Assembly: GCA_965223825.1 (NCBI GenBank)
Contig: OZ245018.1
Location: 1,736,001-1,800,000 of the forward strand
Direction of reading: 5' to 3'
Length of the DNA stretch: 64,000 nt
DNA from: CAJXQU01 sp965223825
GTDB lineage: Bacteria; Pseudomonadota; Gammaproteobacteria; CAJXQU01
Below, piece by piece: positions 34,748 to 43,837 of this stretch (position 1 is the first letter of the stretch; every line of letters starts with the position of its first letter). Position numbers and translations under genes: made by a program. The notes under the pieces were generated by a model. It searched no databases, was not told the DNA's origin, and saw only the letters and a list, made by a program, of their open reading frames with translations.

Positions 34748-35515
34748 ATGGCTAACCAGACCCCCACTCAAGCAGTCCATTACCAGAAGGTATGGGATAG
34801 AAGCACGCGTTTGTTCCATTGGATCAATGCTTTAAGTGTCATTTTACTCATTATTATTGGCACAATGATCCTGAATGCTAAAACCTTAGGCATCGAGGGA
34901 GAGGCAAAAGTTCTATTGAAGTTTATCCACACGATCGTGGGATACACATTTGCCGTGAATCTACTCTGGCGTTTGATCTGGGGTTTTTTCGGAAATCGCT
35001 TCGCACGTTGGGGGCAGATTTTGCCTTTTTACCGTGGTTTCGGACGCGATCTTAAATCTTATAAAGCCTCGTTGAAGAACAAAAAACCCGAAACTTATGT
35101 CGGGCATAACCCACTCGCTCGACTGATCATCAGTTTGTTTTACCTGCTACTGACCGTGCAGGCGATCAGTGGGCTTGTGTTAGCGGGAACCGATTTATAC
35201 ATGCCACCATTTGGCCAGCAAATGGCTGAATGGGTAACGAATGGCGATCCGGAACGTCTGGCCCTCTTAGAACCCGGAGATAAAACCCATGTTGTAGCGG
35301 AGTCTTACAAAGAAATGCGCGATTTTCGCAGCCCGTTCATCACCGCACATTATTATATTTTTTACGTCCTACTGGGATTGGTCATACTCCACCTCGTCGG
35401 TGTGATCGTCGCAGAGTTTAAAGAGCGCAGTGGGCTGATCTCAGCGATGATTCACGGTGAGAAAGTCATCTCAGACACACCGAAAGATGCTCATCTGATC
35501 GATAAAGATAAGTAA
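34748..35515 (+). CDS. Cytochrome b561-type di-haem membrane protein
   Basis: 255 residues. Cytochrome b/b6 domain with at least four membrane helices. Haem-ligand histidines can be seen in STRLFHWINALSVILLII, KFIHTIVGYTF, ITAHYYIFYVLLG and VILHLVGVIVAEF. The typical loop motif WRLIWGFFGNRFARW follows the second helix. It would move electrons from a periplasmic cytochrome or from quinol. No cytochrome c gene is adjacent. It is divergent from the TVP38 gene (74 bases apart). Confidence 0.82.
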   Translation: MANQTPTQAVHYQKVWDRSTRLFHWINALSVILLIIIGTMILNAKTLGIEGEAKVLLKFIHTIVGYTFAVNLLWRLIWGFFGNRFARWGQILPFYRGFGRDLKSYKASLKNKKPETYVGHNPLARLIISLFYLLLTVQAISGLVLAGTDLYMPPFGQQMAEWVTNGDPERLALLEPGDKTHVVAESYKEMRDFRSPFITAHYYIFYVLLGLVILHLVGVIVAEFKERSGLISAMIHGEKVISDTPKDAHLIDKDK

Positions 35516-35550
35516 CGTTAGGAGATAGAAAGCAACTATTTGCTGAAAAA

Positions 35551-36165
35551 TCAGAATGATGAAGCTCTGGCCTTCTCTGGGGCTTCATCATATTCAGTAT
35601 TATTCACATAGCCGTAGGATCCTTGGTAAGAAATCACTTTACCCGGGATACCGACAACCACGCCATTATTCGGAATGTCTTTCGTTACAACGCAGTTCGC
35701 GCCGATCGCCACATTATTCCCGATCTTCACTCCACCAATGATCTTCGCACCAGGACCGATGTAGACATTATCTCCGATCACGGGGCAACCGGCATTCTTA
35801 CCACGATTTTTTTGACCAATCGTGACGCCATGAGAAATATTGCAATTACGTCCGATAACAGCATCGGTATGAACAACAACACAGCCGTAATGGCATATGT
35901 AAAAACCGGGGCCGACTGATGTCTTCGGCGAAATATCAATGCCTAACTTATAGTGATAATGGGAAAGTAAAAATCGAACGAAGGGGTAAATCGTGAACTT
36001 CAGCAGTGGAACTGAGCGCGTAAATACAGATGTTCTTAGTAAGAAAACATACTTATAAGCGCAACTACTAAACAACTTTCTAATCAAACCTTTCACCGAT
36101 ATATTCTTAGGTGAAATTCGGAACAAATCAGATTTGACTAAACTCTTATACTCATCAAATGTCAT
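35551..36165 (-). CDS. Serine O-acetyltransferase-like hexapeptide transferase
   Basis: 204 residues, shorter than typical CysE. The C-terminal half is a left-handed beta-helix of hexapeptide repeats (VGPGFYICHYGCVVVHTDAV, GRNCNISHGVTIGQKN, VYIGPGAKIIGGVKIGNNVA). The active-site His and Asp region GVTIG is visible. The N-terminal 90 residues are helical and basic, unlike the full CysE N-domain. It may acetylate serine or a sugar of surface polysaccharide. It is convergent with the cytochrome gene. It stands alone. Confidence 0.7.
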   Translation of the reverse strand: MTFDEYKSLVKSDLFRISPKNISVKGLIRKLFSSCAYKYVFLLRTSVFTRSVPLLKFTIYPFVRFLLSHYHYKLGIDISPKTSVGPGFYICHYGCVVVHTDAVIGRNCNISHGVTIGQKNRGKNAGCPVIGDNVYIGPGAKIIGGVKIGNNVAIGANCVVTKDIPNNGVVVGIPGKVISYQGSYGYVNNTEYDEAPEKARASSF

Positions 36166-36386
36166 TTCAATACCTTAAGCTTCAATAACCACGATTACGC
36201 TATTGTTTCGATCCTTCGTATACAGAATATATGTATTAAAGGTGTCCCTATCAAGAGAGATAAAACTGTAACGATTTAATCGGCCAAACATCTAAAAACT
36301 TTGGTTTTATTTAACAGGAATAGTTCTTGATTAGCATTAAAAAACAGCGCTTGAATTGTGAGAAGTTGTCAACATACACTAATGCT

Positions 36387-36734
36387 ATGGAAGCTATTAC
36401 AATTCTGAAGTGCATGGCCGATGAAACGCGAATGCGTTGCTTGAATCTGCTCAGCCAACAAAATGAGTTATGCGTCTGTGAGTTTTCTGAAGTATTGGAG
36501 CTATCGCAGCCAAAAATCTCTCGCCACCTCGCGCAGTTAAGAAAATCGGCATTAGTGACTGATCGTCGTGAAGGACAGTGGGTTTATTATCGGATTAATC
36601 CTGATTTACAAAATTGGACACGATCATTGATCAAGGAGTCTGTTACAGCGTTACAAGATGAGCCTACCTGTCAGCAGGACTCACAACGTTTATCACAACT
36701 TTGCTCAGTGGATACCAATAAGATGTGTTGTTAG
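36387..36734 (+). CDS. ArsR-family metalloregulator
   Basis: 115 residues from the ATG at 36387, which gives the usual start MEAITILKCMADETRMRCLN. A TTG at 36327 would add 20 residues and has a better Shine-Dalgarno sequence. Winged-helix with the metal-binding motif ELCVCEF in helix alpha3 and recognition helix SQPKISRHLAQLRKS. The C-terminus is Cys-rich (QLCSVDTNKMCC). This is close to E. coli-type ArsR, which senses arsenite or antimonite. No ars operon (arsB, arsC) is near. The target genes are unknown. Confidence 0.82.
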   Translation: MEAITILKCMADETRMRCLNLLSQQNELCVCEFSEVLELSQPKISRHLAQLRKSALVTDRREGQWVYYRINPDLQNWTRSLIKESVTALQDEPTCQQDSQRLSQLCSVDTNKMCC

Positions 36735-36760
36735 CGTACTAATCCTAAAAAGTTATGAGA

Positions 36761-37975
36761 TTAAAAGTACCGTGATAGTGAGAATTGAATAACATCATCA
36801 TTACGTAATAGGTATTGTACATCGTCGGTTGGAATAGATGAGAAAAAACGGCTTTCAAGTTCTAACTTCCAACTGTCGCCCAACCTTCGGCTCGCTTCGA
36901 CATTAAAAAACTTGGCATCGCTATCTAAATCAAACGTGACCCCAGCTAAAATTTCTGTGCTTTGTACATCGTTCAATGCAATACGAACACCTGTCACCAA
37001 ATCATCTTCAAATGGCGTACTTGCTTCATTATCACGATCATCATAAATGTACTCACCGATCACACCGACATCGATACTCGAATCAAAAACACCGATGAAA
37101 GAATATTCAAATCCACCGACCAATGCGAAGAATCGATCATCACCAGAGGGTGTGGGTTGTCCTTGTCGATAAATTACTTCTAACTTCCATAACCAATCCC
37201 CCTTGGTTGCCTGTAAATCAATGCCTGTCTGTTGAATAATGTCGTAATAAGGAATTAAAACGGGTTCAATTCCAGACGTTCCGAGTAAAAATCGTGGTTC
37301 CCGACTTGTGCCATAAAAGTGTGATAAACCAATATCAAAATCCCCAAAATAATGAGAATAACGAATGGCAAAATCAATATGATTCTTTTCTGCTGCGGAT
37401 TCGTATATTGCCTGATCAACATCGACCCGTGGATGTGATCGTAATCGTCCTTCAGCACCAGCAAAAGTACGTTCGCGAAAATACGGTAATACGAAAAAAT
37501 CCACAGTTCCCCAATCTTGCACAAGTGCTAGATTAAGCATCGGTTGGCCAAGCTTATCTTCTGTATCGAGATTTTCGATCAGATCCGTTTGATTAATAAT
37601 ATCTACTAAATGGGCTGACTCCGCGACACCCCAAAACACTTTACGGATACCGAGTCGCAGTTCCCAAGCTTCAGCGACGTTTGTCCAACTTAATTCACGA
37701 ATATCAAAATGTGTTCGTTCATGATCTTGATCATCGATACGCGCGAATAATGTTGTTTCAAATAATTGACGTCCATCATCCCATTCATGATAAAACTCAG
37801 GTTCGAACATCATTGAAGCATTGAATTTATGATCTTGTTCTGATGCTGACGCTTCATGTGGAAACGCTCTTATCTCTGCACCAACATACCCATTAAACTC
37901 CGCTGCTTCTGCGATCGATATCGCACAAAAGCAAATACTGAAAAAACTAAGGTAATGTTTAAAACGAAAAGTCAT
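36761..37975 (-). CDS. Outer-membrane beta-barrel protein, DUF1302-like
   Basis: 404 residues. Signal peptide: YLSFFSICFCAISIAEAAEF. The mature protein is a barrel of alternating strands ending in DDVIQFSLSRYF with a terminal aromatic. It resembles the DUF1302 family: an FFARIDD-type strand, WELRLGIRKVFWGVAESAHL and VDIINQTDLIEN. It is the last gene of the TetR-RND-LolA-like set and overlaps the LolA-like gene by 4 bases. It may be the outer-membrane exit for whatever the RND protein moves. Confidence 0.72.
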   Translation of the reverse strand: MTFRFKHYLSFFSICFCAISIAEAAEFNGYVGAEIRAFPHEASASEQDHKFNASMMFEPEFYHEWDDGRQLFETTLFARIDDQDHERTHFDIRELSWTNVAEAWELRLGIRKVFWGVAESAHLVDIINQTDLIENLDTEDKLGQPMLNLALVQDWGTVDFFVLPYFRERTFAGAEGRLRSHPRVDVDQAIYESAAEKNHIDFAIRYSHYFGDFDIGLSHFYGTSREPRFLLGTSGIEPVLIPYYDIIQQTGIDLQATKGDWLWKLEVIYRQGQPTPSGDDRFFALVGGFEYSFIGVFDSSIDVGVIGEYIYDDRDNEASTPFEDDLVTGVRIALNDVQSTEILAGVTFDLDSDAKFFNVEASRRLGDSWKLELESRFFSSIPTDDVQYLLRNDDVIQFSLSRYF

Positions 37976-38748
37976 CTCACACGTTTCAGTGCATTTTTAT
38001 CAAAGTCACGATCTGTGAGACCTGATTGAAATTGATAATTCTCCCACAATAACGTCGTACTTTTTTTACTTTGATGATTCATCATTTCTTGTCGATTTGT
38101 TCGCCAATATTTTTCAAGATATTTTTCATACCCATGAAAAGTTAACGTCTTTAGCAACGCGTTTTTTCGATCGTAATATTCAACTTTTAACGGTTGATAC
38201 ATTTCCTTATCAAGCCATACAATTCGCTGTGTATAACCTGAATGTTCATATTGTGGTGTTTGCTCAATTACGAATGAATCCCGTCCTTCTATCTCTTCAT
38301 CGCGTAGCCACTTATGCGTATATTTAGGCACCTCTTGAGAAGACATATCTTCATAGGCAAATTCGCTTCCCATAAATGGGCCTGATTTATTTGATGACGA
38401 AATGCGCTTAACACGTTTTAACGCCGGTAAGAATAACCATTGATCATCCTGTGCAAGCGGATGTGTAAAACTCAAAAATGCTGTTCCTTTTACATCATTC
38501 GGCGTATCAAAAATGCTTAAACTTTTATCACCATCACCGTCCACTTCTAAAGTTTTAATTCGAATATTTCGTGTACTCTCTTGACCTTGTGAGTTTCGTA
38601 AAGTCATTGTGAGATTCGCCGTACTATCTACCCAGCCCGTATCTCGTAGGTCGGCTTCTTTTGCGATCGCCAGCCCTTTTTCTTCAGGCGTTTCTGCATT
38701 ACCGATTAACGGGAGTAGTGCTAATAAAAATAATAAGGTTTTACGCAT
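37972..38748 (-). CDS. Outer-membrane lipoprotein-sorting (LolA-like) protein
   Basis: 258 residues from the ATG at 38748, which overlaps the RND stop codon (ATGCGTAA). Signal peptide: MRKTLLFLLALLPLIGNAE. The mature part matches the family annotated as outer-membrane lipoprotein-sorting protein: ANLTMTLRNSQGQESTRNIR, DVKGTAFLSFTH, WLFLPALKRVKRISSSNKSG and FMGSEFAYEDMSS. These proteins are periplasmic, LolA/LppX-like half-barrels usually encoded with an MMPL/RND transporter. They are thought to shuttle hydrophobic molecules between membranes. Confidence 0.82.
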   Translation of the reverse strand: MRKTLLFLLALLPLIGNAETPEEKGLAIAKEADLRDTGWVDSTANLTMTLRNSQGQESTRNIRIKTLEVDGDGDKSLSIFDTPNDVKGTAFLSFTHPLAQDDQWLFLPALKRVKRISSSNKSGPFMGSEFAYEDMSSQEVPKYTHKWLRDEEIEGRDSFVIEQTPQYEHSGYTQRIVWLDKEMYQPLKVEYYDRKNALLKTLTFHGYEKYLEKYWRTNRQEMMNHQSKKSTTLLWENYQFQSGLTDRDFDKNALKRVR

Positions 38749-41047
38749 TTTGTTTACCCTCAAATTTCATTAATAACGGCGGTAATAAGAAAAAGTCAGC
38801 CAGTATTGCAAAAGCAATCACAATTGCTGTAAGTAAACCCATACCCGAATTTAACTCAAAATGTGACATCGCAAGTACAAGAAACCCGGCAATCAATACA
38901 AGCGAAGTTACAATCAAAGCACGCCCCACTGTCGAAAACGCATACACAACGGCAGCATTAGGACTTAAGCCTTTTTCCTTTCTCGCCCGCCAATATTTAC
39001 TTAAAAAATGCACAGTATCATCAACAACAATACCGAGAGTCATACCTGTCACGACAGATAAGGCAAGACCAACCTCACCGACCAATAATCCCCATAACCC
39101 AAAACCCAATGCCGCTGGAACCAAGTTCGGAATGAGGCTAATGAAGCCCAGTTTAAATGATCTAAAAGCAATGACTAATACCATTGAAATCATAATTAAT
39201 GCGAGCGTTGTCCCTATCAACATACTTTTTATATTTCGCTTACCAATATTCGCAAACATAATACCCGTGCCAGATCCGGGGTTATCAGTTAAAACAATAT
39301 GGGTGGTGTTTTCTTTTAACCATGAATAAGCTCGTTGATTAAGCGCTAATAAATCATTACTCGACATAGTTTCGAATGAAGGGATTAATCGTATCGAAGA
39401 TTTATCCACATCAATTTGATTGTTCAGATCTAATCCATAGGGTAATGACATTTCATATAACAATAAGTATTGTGCGGACAGATCACGCTGCTCTGGCAAT
39501 TTATAAAAGTCATCATTATCGCCATGCATATTTTTATTCAAACGCGACATAATATCGGTCAACGTGTTTACGTGAATCACTTCTGGTTGTGCACGAAACC
39601 AATCAGAAAATGCGGCCACATCTTTAAGAAATTTCGGATCATTAATACCGCCAGACTCACCCGCACTTAATGAATATTCAATATTATAAATTCCCGTTAA
39701 ATTCTCAACGGTGAAATCGGTATCTGCTCTGAAAGCAACAGACTCATCAAAATAATTGACAAAAATATCATTCAATTCATTACGAGGTATAAATGCGATC
39801 AACAATAACGTCAAACCCGACATACCGAACAATAATAATTTACGTTGATCAACAACCCACTGGCCAAATTTTGCCATGATAGGATCCGTTGAATCCTGAC
39901 GTGATTTTGTTTTAAAAGGAACAAAAGACAATACAGCGGGTAAAAATGTCATCGAGAGAATAAACGCCGTTGCAACGCCCATGGCAACAAATGTTCCTAA
40001 GTGTCGAAAAGGCGGTGCATCAGAGAAATTCATGCTAAGGAAGCCAAGACACGTTGTCAGACTGGCAAGAAAGACCGGTTGTAAATTTACACGAATCGCT
40101 TCTTTAATAGCCTCGTATTTTTCACTCCCCTGATTCAAACTATGTTGAAACGACACGATCAAATGAACAGAGTTTGCGATCGCCATAGTTAAAATCATGG
40201 TCGGTGCGCTAGCGGATGGCGGCGAAATGGGAAAGCCGATAAATCCCCCTAAGCCCATCGCAGATAGAATAGAAAACATGATCACAACGACAGTGAGCAA
40301 TGTTCCACTTAGACTTCTCGTCAGTACCAACAACATACCGATCATGATCAGAAAGCTCATTGGAATTAAAAATGACATGTCATTCTGTGTTTCTTCACCG
40401 AATGCATTATTCATCATGATCATCCCGGTCATGCGGACATCAATATTCGGATGTGCTGCGATCAATCCTGCCGCCATATCGCGCGCAAAATTGACCACTT
40501 CAGGGGTTTCTTTTGCCTCGTCGATTCCAGGTAATAAGATGGTGACATTGACTGCGGTTGTATGTGCTTTTTCTGAGATCAGACGATTAAACAAAAGTGG
40601 TTCGTTCATCGCGATGGCTTTCACATTCGCGATTTCTGCTTCTGTCAGAACCGCCGCATTTTCATAAAGGTCGCGGACGATGAGATCATCTTCTTCGGCT
40701 TCAGTGTGTTGAAAATTGGAGAGCGAATCGACTCGAGTTGAATAAGGAATCTGCCAAGCTTGTTCGGTTAATGACTCAACCGCAGACAAAACATCTTTAC
40801 TAAATGCATTACCATCTTTGGGAACAAGAACGAACATGAGATTATCGTTTCGCGCGTACTTTTTCTCTAACGCTTCAAACGCTAATAACTCGGGATTATC
40901 CGCACTAAAAAAGACGCGATAATTATTGGTAAAACTCAAGAATCGCCCACCGCTGGCAGCAAGGCCAACGAGGCAAATCGTGACAAAAATAATGATCCAC
41001 CGATATGCGATGACCCATTGGCCTAACTGGCGCTCTAGTTTCCCCAC
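38741..41047 (-). CDS. MMPL/RND-family transporter (HpnN-like)
   Basis: 768 residues. The start is a GTG at 41047 after GGGGAAG. Two repeats of one plus five membrane helices each: IIIFVTICLVGLAASGGRF, then SFLIPMSFLIMIGMLLVLT through VATAFILSMTFLPAVLSFVP, then a second set from LLLFGMSGLTLLLIAFI through VIAFAILADFFLLPPLLM. It also has large periplasmic loops. The length and single-polypeptide form fit the MMPL/sterol-sensing type rather than AcrB. GMTLGIVVDDTVHFL carries the proton-relay acidic residues typical of the family. Likely substrate is a lipid or hopanoid-like molecule, by family; no hopanoid genes are here. Confidence 0.85.
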   Translation of the reverse strand: MGKLERQLGQWVIAYRWIIIFVTICLVGLAASGGRFLSFTNNYRVFFSADNPELLAFEALEKKYARNDNLMFVLVPKDGNAFSKDVLSAVESLTEQAWQIPYSTRVDSLSNFQHTEAEEDDLIVRDLYENAAVLTEAEIANVKAIAMNEPLLFNRLISEKAHTTAVNVTILLPGIDEAKETPEVVNFARDMAAGLIAAHPNIDVRMTGMIMMNNAFGEETQNDMSFLIPMSFLIMIGMLLVLTRSLSGTLLTVVVIMFSILSAMGLGGFIGFPISPPSASAPTMILTMAIANSVHLIVSFQHSLNQGSEKYEAIKEAIRVNLQPVFLASLTTCLGFLSMNFSDAPPFRHLGTFVAMGVATAFILSMTFLPAVLSFVPFKTKSRQDSTDPIMAKFGQWVVDQRKLLLFGMSGLTLLLIAFIPRNELNDIFVNYFDESVAFRADTDFTVENLTGIYNIEYSLSAGESGGINDPKFLKDVAAFSDWFRAQPEVIHVNTLTDIMSRLNKNMHGDNDDFYKLPEQRDLSAQYLLLYEMSLPYGLDLNNQIDVDKSSIRLIPSFETMSSNDLLALNQRAYSWLKENTTHIVLTDNPGSGTGIMFANIGKRNIKSMLIGTTLALIMISMVLVIAFRSFKLGFISLIPNLVPAALGFGLWGLLVGEVGLALSVVTGMTLGIVVDDTVHFLSKYWRARKEKGLSPNAAVVYAFSTVGRALIVTSLVLIAGFLVLAMSHFELNSGMGLLTAIVIAFAILADFFLLPPLLMKFEGKQNA

Positions 41048-41103
41048 GATTCTTCCCCTTAAGAATAATTGAATGCGTTATTTCAAAGTCACTGTTATCA
41101 CGT

Positions 41104-41712
41104 TTATCGTTTGATGGCCGCCAATGCTAAATCAACAACGCCGTTTGCTAGCGCATGAAACTCTTCGAGTGAATAAAGTCCCATGAAAATAGGCACATCG
41201 AATAGCACGATCGATGTTTGAATATTTCTCGCCGTCGCACTTACATCATCAATGTCAAAAACGTTCTGCTCGACACCTTCATGCAAGATTTCAGTAATCA
41301 GGCTAATTTGTTGCTCGATTTTCTCGATCACCAATTCACGATTTTCACCGAGAATTCGCTGCACTAAGCCGTCAAGTTTTGCATCCTGCCCAGCATTTTC
41401 GAAAGTCGTATCAAAACTAGCAATCACGTATTGCCGAAGCTTCACGGCAGGATCAAGCGTCGATAATTTCACTATCTCACGCAGCACTTCAATCCGATCC
41501 TGCATGCAACGTTGCGCGCAAGCGTAGCCAATTTCATGTTTGTTTTTAAAATAGCGGTATAGGTTTGCAGCAGACATTCCCACGTCGCTGGCTATTTCTG
41601 CCATGGTGGTTTTTTCGTATCCGACATCGCGATAACGTGCTTCTGCCGCATCGAGTATTTGCACACGATTATCGGTATGCACTTCTTGAGAAATGATCGG
41701 TGGAGGTGACAT
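41104..41712 (-). CDS. TetR-family regulator of the RND operon
   Basis: 202 residues. N-terminal helix-turn-helix: ILDAAEARYRDVGYEKTTMA, then EIASDVGMSAANLYRYFKNK. The C-terminal helical ligand-binding domain is divergent. It lies 56 bases upstream of the RND gene, in the same direction. A perfect 16-bp-arm inverted repeat is found 16 bases upstream of its start, suggesting it represses itself and the transporter operon. Confidence 0.85.
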   Translation of the reverse strand: MSPPPIISQEVHTDNRVQILDAAEARYRDVGYEKTTMAEIASDVGMSAANLYRYFKNKHEIGYACAQRCMQDRIEVLREIVKLSTLDPAVKLRQYVIASFDTTFENAGQDAKLDGLVQRILGENRELVIEKIEQQISLITEILHEGVEQNVFDIDDVSATARNIQTSIVLFDVPIFMGLYSLEEFHALANGVVDLALAAIKR

Positions 41713-41727
41713 AAAAAAAGTATATCA

Positions 41728-41765
41728 GTTAATAATGAATATTCAATGAAATATTCATTATTAAC
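41728..41765. promoter_or_regulatory. Palindromic operator upstream of tetR
   Basis: GTTAATAATGAATATT is repeated in inverse orientation as AATATTCATTATTAAC with a CAATGA spacer, a perfect 16-bp arm match. It is centred 34 bases upstream of the TetR start codon, where an autoregulated operator is expected. Confidence 0.65.
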
Positions 41766-41919
41766 TTAACAGTTCTTTAAAGTCAGATAGGTATAATTAA
41801 TTATGACGGTATTTCAGGATCTTACGCGCTGTATTGCTTTTTTTACTTTAGTGATAAATTCCCGCGAACTACCATGCAAAATCATACTCTAATGCTGAAA
41901 AACAATAATCGGAGAACAA

Positions 41920-42153
41920 ATGAATAACCCAAATAAACTCGCTGAAACACACTTCGAACGTATTTTGAATGAAGAAACATTATTAAAAAATGGAGGAACA
42001 TCTAAACGACAAACCCAAATCATGAGCTGGTTGATGGTTTCCTTTCTCTACCTGAGTCAAACGCCAGCAAGCGCTGATATTATTGCGGAAAAACAAACCG
42101 ACACGCTTGAAACGGCCACGATGAGTATTGAAGAGGAAAACGTTAGCATTTAA
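41920..42153 (+). CDS. Small orphan protein with a possible membrane segment
   Basis: 77 residues, preceded by CGGAGAACAA, a well-placed Shine-Dalgarno sequence. The N-terminal 34 residues are polar and charged (LAETHFERILNEETLLKNGG). The middle is hydrophobic (IMSWLMVSFLYLSQTPASA-D), resembling a signal or anchor with an AxA-like site. A short acidic tail follows. I do not recognise the family. A hairpin follows about 80 bases after the stop, consistent with a small monocistronic gene. Confidence 0.5.
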   Translation: MNNPNKLAETHFERILNEETLLKNGGTSKRQTQIMSWLMVSFLYLSQTPASADIIAEKQTDTLETATMSIEEENVSI

Positions 42154-42231
42154 CCTGCATTCCAGCTGGGGGCCAAGATACCCGTCCTCAATACAGTGCC
42201 TAGCGAGCTTACGATTTTGCTCTTATAAAAC

Positions 42232-42262
42232 AAACTTAACTTCGGTATACAGTTAAGTTTTC
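42232..42262 (+). terminator. Hairpin terminator between the small ORF and ffh
   Basis: AAACTTAAC and GTTAAGTTT form a stem extended by one pair (T-A), followed by TCTGGGGTGCTTTTTTT. It lies between convergent genes and may work in both directions. Confidence 0.6.
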
Positions 42263-42379
42263 TGGGGTGCTTTTTTTGTTGGAAAGCTATTATAGATAAA
42301 TGAATTAAGAGACTTTTAGCGTGTTGTTGTAATCGTTAGATCCATTGCATCAGTTACCCGCACAATAAATTTGTGCAAG

Positions 42380-43747
42380 TTAGAACGGCATACCTGGTGG
42401 CATTTTTCCGCCGCCACCCATGCCGCGCATCATATTCGCAATCCCACCCTTCTTGCTCATTCGCTTCATCATTTTCTGCATCTGTAAGAATTGCTTGAGT
42501 AATTTATTCACATCCTGAACCTGCGTACCAGATCCACTCGCAATACGCTTTTTACGTGACGCTTTAATCACGGCCGGAAATTCGCGCTCTTGTTGGGTCA
42601 TTGAATTAATGATCGCGACGACCTTATTCATTTCCTTATCATTCACCTGATCCATCGCTTGCTTCGGTAAATTTGCTACTCCGGGTAACTTTGACATTAA
42701 TCCAGCCACGCCACCCATATTTTGCATTTGTAAAAGCTGCTCTCGGAAATCATTTAGATCAAACGTTTTCCCTTTCTTAATCTTACCCGCCAGTTTCGCG
42801 GCCTTTTCTTTATCAACTTTTTGCTCGACTTCTTCGATCAGGCTGAGAACATCACCCATACCCAAAATTCGCGACGCAATCCGATCAGGATAAAACGGTT
42901 CAATTGCCGTGGACTTTTCACCAACACCAATAAACTTGATTGGCTTGCCAGTAACTTGTCGAACAGATAACGCAGCACCACCCCGCGCATCGCCGTCGGT
43001 TTTGGTTAAGATCACACCCGTCAGCGGCAATGCTTCATCAAACGCTTTTGCCGTATTCACTGCATCTTGCCCCGTCATTGAATCGATCACGAACAAGGTT
43101 TCGATCGGGTTAATCGCGGCGTGCAATTGCTTGATCTCTTCCATCATTGCGTCATCGATATGCAATCGACCGGCGGTATCCACAAGCAACACGTCATTCA
43201 CTTGCTTACGTGCAGTGATTAAGGCATTTTTAGCGATCTCTACGGGATTGGTTTTGATGTCGCTGGGGATAAAATCGACGCCCACTTCTTTTGCGAGAAC
43301 TTCTAATTGATCGATCGCCGCAGGACGATAAACGTCACAGCTGACGACGGCTACACTTTTGTTTTCTTTCTCGCGCAAACGACGCGCAAGCTTACCGACA
43401 CTGGTGGTTTTACCAGAACCCTGCAAACCGGCCATAAGAATGACCGCAGGCGGCTCAACTTTCAGATTCAGTTCTTCGTTAACCTCACCCATGAGTGAGA
43501 CTAATTCGTTATTAACAACCTTGATCAGTGCCTGACCGGGGGTGAGTGACCCAATAACCTCCTCACCGAGCGCACGCACGCGAACATGATCAATAAACTC
43601 ACGTACGACGGGCAAAGCCACATCTGCTTCGAGTAATGCCATACGCACTTCACGCAAGGATTCGTCAATATTGTCTTCCGTCAATCGGCCCTGACCACGC
43701 AGGTTTTTGACAACATCATTAAAGCGACTAGAAAGATTATCGAACAT
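42380..43747 (-). CDS. ffh: Signal recognition particle protein Ffh
   Basis: 455 residues, normal length. NG GTPase domain: G1 AGLQGSGKTTSVGKLA, G2/G3 VLLVDTAGRLHID and G4 TKTDGDARGGAALS. The Met-rich M domain follows (about 325-455: DFREQLLQMQNMGGVAGLMS and QFLQMQKMMKRMSKKGG). It binds SRP RNA and signal peptides for cotranslational targeting. It is followed by the C1 island, with 90 bases between. Confidence 0.96.
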   Translation of the reverse strand: MFDNLSSRFNDVVKNLRGQGRLTEDNIDESLREVRMALLEADVALPVVREFIDHVRVRALGEEVIGSLTPGQALIKVVNNELVSLMGEVNEELNLKVEPPAVILMAGLQGSGKTTSVGKLARRLREKENKSVAVVSCDVYRPAAIDQLEVLAKEVGVDFIPSDIKTNPVEIAKNALITARKQVNDVLLVDTAGRLHIDDAMMEEIKQLHAAINPIETLFVIDSMTGQDAVNTAKAFDEALPLTGVILTKTDGDARGGAALSVRQVTGKPIKFIGVGEKSTAIEPFYPDRIASRILGMGDVLSLIEEVEQKVDKEKAAKLAGKIKKGKTFDLNDFREQLLQMQNMGGVAGLMSKLPGVANLPKQAMDQVNDKEMNKVVAIINSMTQQEREFPAVIKASRKKRIASGSGTQVQDVNKLLKQFLQMQKMMKRMSKKGGIANMMRGMGGGGKMPPGMPF

Positions 43748-43837
43748 AAGCGTTCCGGAATTAAATGGGTCGAAAGGCTAAGTTTAGCATTTTTAGAGTA
43801 GTAAGAACCGCTCTTTTCAGGAGAAAGATGGAGAATC

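Noticed and set aside
40197..40667. 156-residue plus-strand ORF inside the RND transporter gene
   Set aside because: It is opposite a clear multi-helix transporter and shows no start signal or domain.
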